Part shown: in pieces, positions 45,879-61,700 of the stretch
Layout of the letters: each line of letters opens with the position of its first letter
Numbering within the stretch: position 1 is the first letter of the stretch
Assembly: GCF_964340395.1 (NCBI RefSeq)
Contig: NC_135565.1
Span: forward strand, 19,888,709-19,952,708
DNA length: 64,000 bases
Reading direction: 5' to 3'
Source of the DNA: Glandiceps talaboti
Lineage: Eukaryota; Hemichordata; Enteropneusta; Spengelidae
The notes under the pieces: model-generated
Seen by the model: the letters and a program-made list of their open reading frames with translations, nothing else
The model's database searches: none
Told to the model about the DNA's origin: nothing
Translations under genes and position numbers: made by a program

Positions 45879-46241
45879 ATAATAATGATAATAATGTTGG
45901 GTTCTTATATAGCGCTTTCCCCACACCATGCTCAAAGCGCTTTACAATTTATTACCCCTGGCTCGGATCAGAACGGCACAACGAACCTTTAGTCTTCCTC
46001 AACTCCCCGGGCAGCATACAATCCATTGCAGCCATTTCAGCGCAAAGGATTAAAGCCTTCACATTGCAACCTACATCCTACCAGGTCCCTAATTATACAG
46101 CTGGGTTGGCTGAAGCACAGTTGTGGTTCAAATCTTGCCAAAGGACTTTAGCTACTCAGAAACAAACAGCAGGCAGTGACAGGGCTCGAACCTGCAACCT
46201 GTAGATTCCAAGCCGGTCACGCTACCCATTCATCCATCATA
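45879..46241 (-). mobile_element. tRNA-derived SINE
   Basis: On the minus strand the element starts at ~46241 with a tRNA-like head: A-box TAGCGTGACCGG (46224-46213) and B-box GGTTCGAGCCC (46192-46182), the internal RNA polymerase III promoter. A unique body follows. The 3' tail reads AAAGCGCTTTGAGC...GGAAAGCGCTATATAAGAAC and ends in ATT-type repeats (45895-45879). This tail type is shared by SINEs that use CR1/L2-like LINE machinery in many marine animals. The 5' end directly abuts the 32-bp satellite. No target duplication was found. Confidence 0.87.
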
Positions 46242-48860
46242 TATCTACAAGTGTATACATTGTATACATCATATATGTACAAGTATACATATTGTGTACA
46301 TCATATATCTACAAGTGTATACATTGTATACATCATATATCTACAAGCGTACACATTGTATACATCATATATCTACAAGTGTACACATTGTATACATCAT
46401 ATATCTACAAGTGTACACATTGTATACATCATATATCTACAAGTGTACACATTGTATACATCATATATCTACAAGTGTACACATTGTATGCACCATATAT
46501 CTACAAGTGTACACATTGTATACATCATATATCTACAAGTGTACACATTGTATACATCATATATCTACAAGTGTACACATTGTATACATCATATATGTAC
46601 AAGTATACATATTGTGTACATCATATATCTACAAGTGTATACATTGTATACATCATATATCTACAAGCGTACACATTGTATACATCATATATCTACAAGT
46701 GTACACATTGTATGCACCATATATCTATAAGTGTACACATTGTATACATCATATATCTACAAGTGTACACATTGTATACATCATATATCTACAAGTGTAT
46801 ACATTGTATACATCATATATCTACAAGTGTATACATTGTATACATCATATATGTACAAGTATACATATTGTGTACATCATATATCTACAAGTGTATACAT
46901 TGTATACATCATATATCTACAAGCGTACACATTGTATACATCATATATCTACAAGTGTACACTTTGTATATATCATATATCTACAAGTGTCCACATTGTA
47001 TACATCATATATCTACAAGTGTACACATTGTATGCATCATATATCTACAAGTGTACACATTGTATACATCATATATCTACAAGTGTACACATTGTATACA
47101 TCATATATCTACAAGTGTATACATTGTATGCATCATATATTTACAAGTGTACACATTGTATACATCATATATCTACAAGTGTACACATTGTATACATCAT
47201 ATATCTACAAGTGTATACATTGTATACATCATATATGGTATCTACAAGTGTACACATTGTATACATCATATATCTACAAGTGTACACTTTGTATATATCA
47301 TATATCTACAAGTGTACACATTGTATACATCATATATCTACATGTTTACACATTGTATACACCATATATCTACAAGTGTACACATTGTATACATCATATA
47401 TCTACAAGTGTCCACATTGTATACATCATATATCTACAAGTTAACACATTGTATACATCATATATCTACAAGTGTACACATTGTGTACACCATATATATA
47501 CAAGCTTACACATTGTAGGCATCATATATCTACAAGTGTACATATTTATACATCATATATCTACAAGTGTAAATATTGTTTATATATCTACAAGTGTACA
47601 CATTGTATACATCATATATCTACAAGTGTATACATTGTAAACATATATCTACAAGTGTACACATTGTATGCATCATATATCTACAAGTGTCCACATTGTA
47701 TACATCATATATCTACAAGTGTACACATCGTATACATCATATATCTACAAGTGTACACATTGCATACATCATATATCTACAAGTGTACACATCGTATACA
47801 TCATATATCTACAAGTGTACACATTGTATACATCATATATATACAAGCTTACACATTGTAGGCATCATATATCTACAAGTGTACACATTGTATACATCAT
47901 ATATCCACAAGTGTACACATTGTATACATCATATATCTACAATTGTACACATTGTATACATCATATATCTACAAGTGTACACACTGTATGCATCATATAT
48001 CTACAAGTGTATACATTGTATACATCATATATCTACAAGTGTACACATTGTATACATCATATATCTACAAGTATACACATTGTGTACATCATATATCTAT
48101 AAGTGTACACATTGTATACATCATATATCTACAAGTGTACACATTGTATACATCATATATCTACAACTGTACACATTGTATGCATCATATATCTACAAGT
48201 GTACACATTGTATACATCATATATCTACAAGTGTATACATTGTATACATCATATATCTACAAGTGTACATATTATATACATCATATATGGTATCTACAAG
48301 TGTACACATTGTATACATCATATATCTACAAGTGTACACTTTGTATATATCATATATCTACAAGTGTACACATTGTATACATCATATATCTACATGTTTA
48401 CACATTGTATACACCATATATCTACAAGTGTACACATTGTATACATCATATATCTACAAGTGTCCACATTGTATACATCATATATCTACAAGTTAACACA
48501 TTGTATACATCATATATCTACAAGTGTACACATTGTATACACCATATATATACAAGCTTACACATTGTAGGCATTATATATCTACAAGTGTACATATTTA
48601 TACATCATATACGGTATCTACAAGTGTACATATTTATACATCATATATCTACAAGTGTAAATATTGTTTACACCATATATCTACAAGTGTGTACAATGTA
48701 TACATCATATATCTACAAGTGTACACATTGTATGCATCATATATCTACAAGTTAACACATTGTATGCATCATATATCTACAAGTGAACACATTGTATATA
48801 TCATATATCTACAAGTGTGTACATTGTATACATCATATATCTACAAGTGTACACATTGTA
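46242..48860 (+). repeat. 32-bp satellite, left segment
   Basis: The consensus monomer is TACATCATATATCTACAA + GTGTACACATTGTA (32 bp), about 82 copies here. Variants include GTATAC for GTGTAC, CCACAT for ACACAT, TATGCATC for TATACATC and units with an extra GGT (catatatggtatc). The plus strand has no stop codon in any frame of the consensus, while the minus strand has TAG and TGA in every unit. Long plus-strand frames are therefore a by-product. Confidence 0.97.
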
Positions 48861-49714
48861 TGTATATGTTATATGCCAAATACCGTTCCATATCTTGCTG
48901 CGAGAGGCAATTTTTCTGGTAAAACGGAGAGCCGGAGGCGAGCCGTTATACCAGAAAAATTGCCTCGAGCAGCAAGATGTGGAACCGTATTTTGCAAATA
49001 ACATACATAAGTCCCCTGCCACTACGAAATTCAATTTTTGAATGTCTAAAATGCTGTTTCATTTTAAAACAAAAGCACTTCCGTGTTATACTGTGGGGCG
49101 TAGTATAACGTACTTCTCTAATGACTGCAGTGCGGTTGTTTACATCTCCGCCTTAACTTTATCATCCAATCAGAGTGCGCGTTTGCTCAGTAGTATGACG
49201 TATTGTTTACTATTTGCATATCACTCATAGATATATTTAAACAGCAGAATAATGAGTTCGTCTTTGTTTTGCATACTGTATTCCATTAAATGTACAGAAA
49301 TATTCGTGATATACTTTGTTGTTCTAGTTAAGCAAAAAATGCACCCTCTGTGGTGGTAATTTTGATATCCTTCATAAATTTAGGAATTCATGTTCACCAT
49401 CGCGTGATGACCGTGTGTTCGCCGTATCTGGACTATCGCCGTTCTGCTTGGAATTTTTGACATTTTCCCTCTGACACAAAACATACAGTTCAGAGACTTG
49501 TTACAATATATACAACGATGATATTTCATACAGTTGACAATAAATTTGGCATTTGGAAATATTGGTAATAGCTGTATTTCTAGTTGTCTGCTTGGTTTGT
49601 TTACAAGGGGACGTCCAGTAATAACGGAGAGCCGGAGGCGAGGCGTTATACCGGAAAAATTACCTCGAGCAGCAAGATGTGCAACAGTATTTGGCAAATA
49701 ACATACTTATACGT
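48861..49714. mobile_element. Foldback transposon inside the satellite
   Basis: The ends are inverted: left ATGTTATATGCCAAATACCG and right, reverse-complemented, ATGTTATTTGCCAAATACTG. The left side alone forms a ~60-bp-arm hairpin (48867-48929 against 48943-49005, sharing CATCTTGCTGC, GAGGCAATTTTTCTGGTA), and a further copy of the right arm with AGAGCCGGAGGCGAG lies at ~49622-49705. The ~600-bp interior has GC-richer segments and no recognisable transposase. Flanking CACATTGTA (48852-48860) and CACATATTGTA (49715-49725) look like an imperfect target duplication within a monomer. Confidence 0.78.
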
Positions 49715-52700
49715 CACATATTGTATACATCATATATGGTATCTACAAGTGTACACATTGTATACATCATATATCTACAAGTGTACACATTGTATACACC
49801 ATATATCTACAAGTGTACACTTTGTATACATCATATATCTACAAGTGTACACATTGTTTACACCATATATCTACAAGTGTACACATTGTAGGCATCATAT
49901 ATCTACAAGTGTACACATTGTATACATCACATATCTGCAAGACAGTGTGTACATTGTATACGTCATATATCTACAAGTGTACACATTGTATGCATCATAT
50001 ATCTACAAGTGTACACAATGTATACATCATATATCTACAAGTGTACACATTATATACACCATACATCTACAAGTGTCCACATTGTATACATCATATACGG
50101 TATCTACAAAAGTACACATTGTATACATCATATATCTACAAGTGTACACACTGTATGCATCATATATCTACAAGTGTACACACTGTATACATCATATATC
50201 TACATGTTTACACATTGTATACATCATATATCTACAAGTGTACACACTGTATACATCATATATCTACAAGTGTACACACTGTATACATCATATATCTACA
50301 AGTGTACACACTGTATACATCATATATCTACAAGTGTACTCACTGTATACATCATATATCTACAAGTGTACACATTGTATACATATATCTACAAGTGTAC
50401 ACATTGTATACATCATATATCTACAAGTGTACACACTGTATACATCAAATATCTACAAGTGTACACATTGTATGCATCATATATCTACAACTGTACACAT
50501 TGTATACATCATATATCTACAAGTGTACACATTGTATACAGTATATATCTACAAGTGTACACATTGTATACATCATATATCTACAAATGTACACATTGTA
50601 TACATCATATATCTACAAGTGTACACATTGTATACATCATATATCTACAAGTGTACACATTGTATACAGTATATATCTACAAGTGTACACATTGTATACA
50701 TCATATATATACAAGTGTACACATTGTATACATCATATATCTACAAGTGTACACATTGTATACATCATATATCTACAAGAGTACACATTGTATGCATCAT
50801 ATATCTACAAGTGTCCACATTGTATACATCATATATCTACAAGTGTACACATTATATACATATACACGTTGTATCTACAAGTGTACACATCATATACATC
50901 ATATATCTACAAGTGTACACATTGTATACAGTATATATCTACAAGTGTACACATTGTATACATCATATATCTACAAATGTACACATTGTATACAGCATAT
51001 ATCTACAAATGTACACATTGTATACATCATATATCTACAAGTGTACACATTGTATACATATATACAAGTGTACACATTGTATACATCATATATCAACAAG
51101 TGTACACATTGTATACATCATATATCTACAAGTGTACACATTGTAGGCATCATATATCTACAAGTGTACACATTGTATACACCATATATCTACAAGTGTA
51201 CACATTGTATACATCATATATCTACAAGTGTACACATTGTATACATCATATATGGTATCTACAAGTGTACACATTGTATACATCACATATCTGCAAGTGT
51301 GTACATTGTATATGTCATATATCTACAAGTGTACACATTGTATACACCATACATCTACAAGTGTCCACATTGTATACATCGTATACGGTATCTACAAAAG
51401 TACACATTGTATACATCATATATCTACAAGTGTACACACTGTATACATCATATATCTACAAGTGAACACACTGTATACATCATATATCTACAAGTGTACA
51501 CACTGTATACATCATATATCTACAAGTGTACACACTGTATACATCATATATCTACAAGTGTACACACTGTATACATCATATATCTACAAGTGTACACATT
51601 GTATTCATATATCTACAAGTGGATACACATTGTATACATCATATATCTACAAGTGTACACATTGTATACATCATATATCTACAATAGCTATTACACATTG
51701 TATACATCATATATCTACAAGTGTACACATTGTATACATCATATATCTATACGTGGATACACATTGTATACATCATATATCTACAAGTGTACACATTGTA
51801 TACATCATATATCTACAATAGCTATTACACATTGTATACATCATATATCTACAAGTGTACACATTGTATACATCATATATCTATACGTGGATACACATTG
51901 TATACGTCATATATCTACAAGTGTACACATTGTATACACCATACATCTACAAGTGTCCACATTGTATACATCGTATACGGTATCTACAAAAGTACACATT
52001 GTATACATCATATATCTACAAGTGTACACACTGTATACATCATATATCTACAAGTGAACACACTGTATACATCATATATCTACAAGTGTACACACTGTAT
52101 ACATCATATATCTACAAGTGTACACACTGTATACATCATATATCTACAAGTGTACACACTGTATACATCATATATCTACAAGTGTACACATTGTATACAT
52201 CATATATCTACAAGTGTACACATTGTATACATCATATATCTACAAATGTACACATTGTATACATCATATATCTACAAGTGTACACATTGTATACATCATA
52301 TATCTACAAGTGTACACATTGTATTCATATATCTACAAGTGGATACACATTGTATACATCATATATCTACAAGTGTACACATTGTATACATCATATATCT
52401 ACAATAGCTATTACACATTGTATACATCATATATCTACAAGTGTACACATTGTATACATCATATACCTACAAGTGTACACATTGTATACATCATATATCT
52501 ATGAGTGTACACATTGTATACATCATATATCTACAAGTGTACACATTGTATACATCATATATCTACAAGTGTACACATTGTATGCATCATATATCTACAA
52601 GTGTCCACATTGTATACATCATATATCTACAAGTGTACACATTATATACATCATATATCTACAAGTGTACACATTGTATACGTCATATATCTACAAGTGT

Positions 52701-55700
52701 ACACATTGTATACATATACATGTTGTATCTACAATTGTACACACTGTATACATCATATATCTACAAATGTACACATTGTATACATCATATATCTATAAGT
52801 ATACACATTGTATACATCATATATCTACAAGTGTACACATTGTATACAGTATATATCTACAAGTGTACACATCGTATACATCATATATCTACAAGTGTAC
52901 ACATTGTATACAGTATATATCTACAAGTGTCCACATTGTATACATCATATATCTACAAGTGTACACATTGTATACAGTATATATCTACAAGTATACACAT
53001 CATATACATCATATATCTACAAGTGTACACATTGTATACAGTATATATCTACAAGTGTACACATTGTATACATCATATATCTACAAATGTACACATTGTA
53101 TACATCATATATCTACAAATGTACACATTGTATACATCATATATCTACAAGTGTACACATTGTATACATATATACAAGTGTACACATTGTATACATCATA
53201 TATCAACAAGTTTACACACTGTATGCATCATATATCTACAAGTGTACACATTGTATTCATCATATATCTACAAGTGTACACATTGTATACATCATATATC
53301 TACAAATGTACACATTGTATGCATCATATATCTACAAGTGTACACATTATACATATACACGTTGTATCTACAAGTGTACACATCATATACATCAGATATC
53401 TACAATTGCACACATTGTATACATCATATATCTACAAATGTACACATTGTATACAGTATATATCTACAAGTGTACACATTGTATACATCATATATCTACA
53501 AATGTACACATTGTATACAGTATATATCTACAAGTGTACACATTGTATACATCATATATCTACAAGTGTACACATTGTATACAGTATATATCTACAAGTG
53601 TACACATTGTATACATCATATATCTACAAATGTACACATTGTATACAGTATATATCTACAAGTGTCCACATTGTATACATCATATATCTACAAGTGTACA
53701 CATTGTATACAGTATATATCTACAAGTGTACACATCATATACATCATATATCTACAAGTGTACACATTGTATACAGTATATATCTACAAGTGTACACATT
53801 GTATACATCATATATCTACAAATGTACACATTGTATACATCATATATCTACAAATGTACACATTGTATACATCATATATCTACAAGTGTACACATTGTAT
53901 ACATATATACAAGTGTACACATTGTATACATCATATATCAACAAGTTTACACACTGTATGCATCATATATCTACAAGTGTACACATTGTATTCATCATAT
54001 ATCTACAAGTGTACACATTGTATACATCATATATCTACAAATGTACACATTGTATGCATCATATATCTACAAGTGTACACATTATATACATATACACGTT
54101 GTATCTACAAGTGTACACATCATATACATCAGATATCTACAATTGCACACATTGTATACATCATATATCTACAAATGTACACATTGTATACAGTATATAT
54201 CTACAAGTGTACACATTGTATACATCATATATCTACAAATGTACACATTGTATGCATCATATATCTACAAGTGTACACATTATATACATATACACGTTGT
54301 ATCTACAAGTGTACACATTGTATACATCATATATCTACAATTGCACACATTGTATACATCATATATCTACAAATGTACACATTGTATACAGTATATATCT
54401 ACAAGTGTACACATTATATACATCATATATCTACAAATGTACACATTGTATACAGTATATATCTACAAGTGTACACATTGTATACATCATATATCTACAA
54501 GTGTACACATTGTATACAGTATATATCTACAAGTGTACACATCGTATACATCATATATCTACAAGTGTACACATTGTATACAGTATATATATACAAGTGT
54601 ACACATTGTATACATCATATATCTACAAGTGTACACATTGTATATAGTATATATCTACAAGTGTACACATCGTATACATCATATATCTACAATTGTACAC
54701 ATTGTATACATCATATATCTACAAGTGTACACATCGTATACATCATATATCTACAAGTGTACACATTGTATACAGTATATATCTACAAGTGTCCACATTG
54801 TATACATCATATATCTACAAGTGTACACATTGTATACAGTATATATCTACAAGTGTACACATTGTATACATCATATATCTACAAGTGTACACATTGTATA
54901 CATCATATATCTACAAGTGTACACATTGTATACAGTATATATCTACAAGTGTCCACATTGTATACATCATATATCTACAAGTGTACACATTGTATACAGT
55001 ATATATCTACAAGTGTACACATTGTATACATCATATATCTACAAATGTACACATTGTATGCATCATATATCTACAAGTGTACACATTATATACATATACA
55101 CGTTGTATCTACAAGTGTACACATTGTATACATCATATATCTACAATTGCACACATTGTATACATCATATATCTACAAATGTACACATTGTATACAGTAT
55201 ATATCTACAAGTGTACACATTGTATACATCATATATCTACAAATGTACACATTGTATACAGTGTATATCTACAAGTGTACACATTGTATACATCATATAT
55301 CTACAAGTGTACACATTGTATACAGTATATATCTAGAAGTGTACACATCGTATACATCATATATCTACAAGTGTACACATTGTATACAGTATATATCTAC
55401 AAGTGTACACATCGTATACATCATATATCTACAAGTGTACACATTGTATATAGTATATATCTACAAGTGTACACATCGTATACATCATATATCTACAAGT
55501 GTACACATTGTATACAGTATATATCTACAAGTGTACACATCGTATACATCATATATCTACAAGTGTACACATTGTATACAGTATATATCTACAAGTGTCC
55601 ACATTGTATACATCATATATCTACAAGTGTACACATTGTATACAGTATATATCTACAAGTGTACACATCATATACATCATATATCTACAAGTGTACACAT

Positions 55701-58700
55701 TGTATACAGTATATATCTACAAGTGTACACATTGTATACATCATATATCTACAAATGTACACATTGTATACATCATATATCTACAAATGTACACATTGTA
55801 TACATCATATATCTACAAGTGTACACATTGTATACATATATACAAGTGTACACATTGTATACATCATATATCAACAAGGTTACACACTGTATGCATCATA
55901 TATCTACAAGTGTACACATTGTATTCATCATATATCTACAAGTGTACACATTGTATACATCATATATCTACAAATGTACACATTGTATGCATCATATATC
56001 TACAAGTGTACACATATACATATACACGTTGTATCTACAAGTGTACACATCATATACATCAGATATCTACAATTGCACACATTGTATACATCATATATCT
56101 ACAAATGTACACATTGTATACAGTATATATCTACAAGTGTACACATTGTATACATCATATATCTACAAATGTACACATTGTATACAGTATATATCTCTAA
56201 GTGTACACATTGTATATAGTATATATCTACAAGTGTACACATTGTATACATCATATATCTACAAGTGTACACATTGTATACAGTATATATCTACAAGTGT
56301 ACACATTGTATACATCATATATCTACAAATGTACACATTGTATACAGTATATATCTACAAGTGTCCACATTGTATACATCATATATCTACAAGTGTACAC
56401 ATTGTATACAGTATATATCTACAAGTGTACACATCATATACATCATATATCTACAAGTGTACACATTGTATACAGTATATATCTACAAGTGTACACATTG
56501 TATACATCATATATCTACAAATGTACACATTGTATACATCATATATCTACAAATGTACACATTGTATACATCATATATCTACAAGTGTACACATTGTATA
56601 CATATATACAAGTGTACACATTGTATACATCATATATCAACAAGTTTACACACTGTATGCATCATATATCTACAAGTGTACACATTGTATTCATCATATA
56701 TCTACAAGTGTACACATTGTATACATCATATATCTACAAATGTACACATTGTATGCATCATATATCTACAAGTGTACACATTATATACATATACACGTTG
56801 TATCTACAAGTGTACACATCATATACATCAGATATCTACAATTGCACACATTGTATACATCATATATCTACAAATGTACACATTGTATACAGTATATATC
56901 TACAAGTGTACACATTGTATACATCATATATCTACAAATGTACACATTGTATGCATCATATATCTACAAGTGTACACATTATATACATATACACGTATCT
57001 ACAAGTGTACACATTGTATACATCATATATCTACAATTGCACACATTGTATACATCATATATCTACAAATGTACACATTGTATACAGTATATATCTACAA
57101 GTGTACACATTGTATACATCATATATCTACAAATGTACACATTGTATACAGTATATATCTACAAGTGTACACATTGTATACATCATATATCTACAAGTGT
57201 ACACATTGTATACATCATATATCTACAAATGTACACATTGTATACATCATATATCTACAAGTGTACACATTGTATACATCATATATCTACAAGTGTACAC
57301 ATTGTATTCATATATCTACAAGTGGATACACATTGTATACATCATATATCTACAAGTGTACACATTGTATACATCATATATCTACAATAGCTATTACACA
57401 TTGTATACATCATATATCTACAAGTGTACACATTGTATACATCATATACCTACAAGTGTACACATTGTATACATCATATATCTATGAGTGTACACATTGT
57501 ATACATCATATATCTACAAGTGTACACATTGTATACATCATATATCTACAAGTGTACACATTGTATGCATCATATATCTACAAGTGTCCACATTGTATAC
57601 ATCATATATCTACAAGTGTACACATTATATACATCATATATCTACAAGTGTACACATTGTATACGTCATATATCTACAAGTGTACACATTGTATACATAT
57701 ACATGTTGTATCTACAATTGTACACACTGTATACATCATATATCTACAAATGTACACATTGTATACATCATATATCTATAAGTATACACATTGTATACAT
57801 CATATATCTACAAGTGTACACATTGTATACAGTATATATCTACAAGTGTACACATCGTATACATCATATATCTACAAGTGTACACATTGTATACAGTATA
57901 TATCTACAAGTGTCCACATTGTATACATCATATATCTACAAGTGTACACATTGTATACAGTATATATCTACAAGTGTACACATCATATACATCATATATC
58001 TACAAGTGTACACATTGTATACAGTATATATCTACAAGTGTACACATTGTATACATCATATATCTACAAATGTACACATTGTATACATCATATATCTACA
58101 AATGTACACATTGTATACATCATATATCTACAAGTGTACACATTGTATACATATATACAAGTGTACACATTGTATACATCATATATCAACAAGTTTACAC
58201 ACTGTATGCATCATATATCTACAAGTGTACACATTGTATTCATCATATATCTACAAGTGTACACATTGTATACATCATATATCTACAAGTGTACACATTG
58301 TATGCATCATATATCTACAAGTGTACACATTGTATACATCATATATCTACAAATGTACACATTGTATGCATCATATATCTACAAGTGTACACATTATATA
58401 CATATACACGTTGTATCTACAAGTGTACACATCATATACATCAGATATCTACAATTGCACACATTGTATACATCATATATCTACAAATGTACACATTGTA
58501 TACAGTATATATCTACAAGTGTACACATTGTATACATCATATATCTACAAATGTACACATTGTATACAGTATATATCTACAAGTGTACACATTGTATACA
58601 GTATATATCTACAAGTGTACACATTGTATACATCATATATCTACAAATGTACACATTGTATACAGTATATATCTACAAGTGTACACATTGTATACATCAT

Positions 58701-61700
58701 ATATCTACAAATGTACACATTGTATGCATCATATATCTACAAGTGTACACATTATATACATATACACGTATCTACAAGTGTACACATTGTATACATCATA
58801 TATCTACAATTGCACACATTGTATACATCATATATCTACAAATGTACACATTGTATACAGTATATATCTACAAGTGTACACATTGTATACATCATATATC
58901 TACAAATGTACACATTGTATACAGTATATATCTACAAGTGTACACATTGTATACATCATATATCTACAAGTGTACACATTGTATACATCATATATCTACA
59001 AATGTACACATTGTATACATCATATATCTACAAGTGTACACATTGTATACATCATATATCTACAAGTGTACACATTGTATTCATATATCTACAAGTGGAT
59101 ACACATTGTATACATCATATATCTACAAGTGTACACATTGTATACATCATATATCTACAATAGCTATTACACATTGTATACATCATATATCTACAAGTGT
59201 ACACATTGTATACATCATATACCTACAAGTGTACACATTGTATACATCATATATCTATGAGTGTACACATTGTATACATCATATATCTACAAGTGTACAC
59301 ATTGTATACATCATATATCTACAAGTGTACACATTGTATGCATCATATATCTACAAGTGTCCACATTGTATACATCATATATCTACAAGTGTACACATTA
59401 TATACATCATATATCTACAAGTGTACACATTGTATACGTCATATATCTACAAGTGTACACATTGTATACATATACATGTTGTATCTACAATTGTACACAC
59501 TGTATACATCATATATCTACAAATGTACACATTGTATACATCATATATCTATAAGTATACACATTGTATACATCATATATCTACAAGTGTACACATTGTA
59601 TACAGTATATATCTACAAGTGTACACATCGTATACATCATATATCTACAAGTGTACACATTGTATACAGTATATATCTACAAGTGTCCACATTGTATACA
59701 TCATATATCTACAAGTGTACACATTGTATACAGTATATATCTACAAGTGTACACATCATATACATCATATATCTACAAGTGTACACATTGTATACAGTAT
59801 ATATCTACAAGTGTACACATTGTATACATCATATATCTACAAATGTACACATTGTATACATCATATATCTACAAATGTACACATTGTATACATCATATAT
59901 CTACAAGTGTACACATTGTATACATATATACAAGTGTACACATTGTATACATCATATATCAACAAGTTTACACACTGTATGCATCATATATCTACAAGTG
60001 TACACATTGTATTCATCATATATCTACAAGTGTACACATTGTATACATCATATATCTACAAGTGTACACATTGTATGCATCATATATCTACAAGTGTACA
60101 CATTGTATACATCATATATCTACAAATGTACACATTGTATGCATCATATATCTACAAGTGTACACATTATATACATATACACGTTGTATCTACAAGTGTA
60201 CACATCATATACATCAGATATCTACAATTGCACACATTGTATACATCATATATCTACAAATGTACACATTGTATACAGTATATATCTACAAGTGTACACA
60301 TTGTATACATCATATATCTACAAATGTACACATTGTATACAGTATATATCTACAAGTGTACACATTGTATACATCATATATCTACAAGTGTACACATTGT
60401 ATACAGTATATATCTACAAGTGTACACATTGTATACATCATATATCTACAAATGTACACATTGTATACAGTATATATCTACAAGTGTCCACATTGTATAC
60501 ATCATATATCTACAAGTGTACACATTGTATACAGTATATATCTACAAGTGTACACATCATATACATCATATATCTACAAGTGTACACATTGTATACAGTA
60601 TATATCTACAAGTGTACACATTGTATACATCATATATCTACAAATGTACACATTGTATACATCATATATCTACAAATGTACACATTGTATACATCATATA
60701 TCTACAAGTGTACACATTGTATACATATATACAAGTGTACACATTGTATACATCATATATCAACAAGTTTACACACTGTATGCATCATATATCTACAAGT
60801 GTACACATTGTATTCATCATATATCTACAAGTGTACACATTGTATACATCATATATCTACAAATGTACACATTGTATGCATCATATATCTACAAGTGTAC
60901 ACATTATATACATATACACGTTGTATCTACAAGTGTACACATCATATACATCAGATATCTACAATTGCACACATTGTATACATCATATATCTACAAATGT
61001 ACACATTGTATACAGTATATATCTACAAGTGTACACATTGTATACATCATATATCTACAAATGTACACATTGTATGCATCATATATCTACAAGTGTACAC
61101 ATTATATACATATACACGTTGTATCTACAAGTGTACACATTGTATACATCATATATCTACAATTGCACACATTGTATACATCATATATCTACAAATGTAC
61201 ACATTGTATACAGTATATATCTACAAGTGTACACATTATATACATCATATATCTACAAATGTACACATTGTATACAGTATATATCTACAAGTGTACACAT
61301 TGTATACATCATATATCTACAAGTGTACACATTGTATACAGTATATATCTACAAGTGTACACATCGTATACATCATATATCTACAAGTGTACACATTGTA
61401 TACAGTATATATACAAGTGTACACATTGTATACATCATATATCTACAAGTGTACACATTGTATATAGTATATATCTACAAGTGTACACATCGTATACATC
61501 ATATATCTACAATTGTACACATTGTATACATCATATATCTACAAGTGTACACATCGTATACATCATATATCTACAAGTGTACACATTGTATACAGTATAT
61601 ATCTACAAGTGTCCACATTGTATACATCATATATCTACAAGTGTACACATTGTATACAGTATATATCTACAAGTGTACACATTGTATACATCATATATCT

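Noticed and set aside
46142-46241. A stand-alone tRNA gene on the minus strand
   Set aside because: A- and B-boxes are present, but the sequence continues into a SINE body and a LINE-type tail, and the acceptor stem does not close. It is the SINE head.
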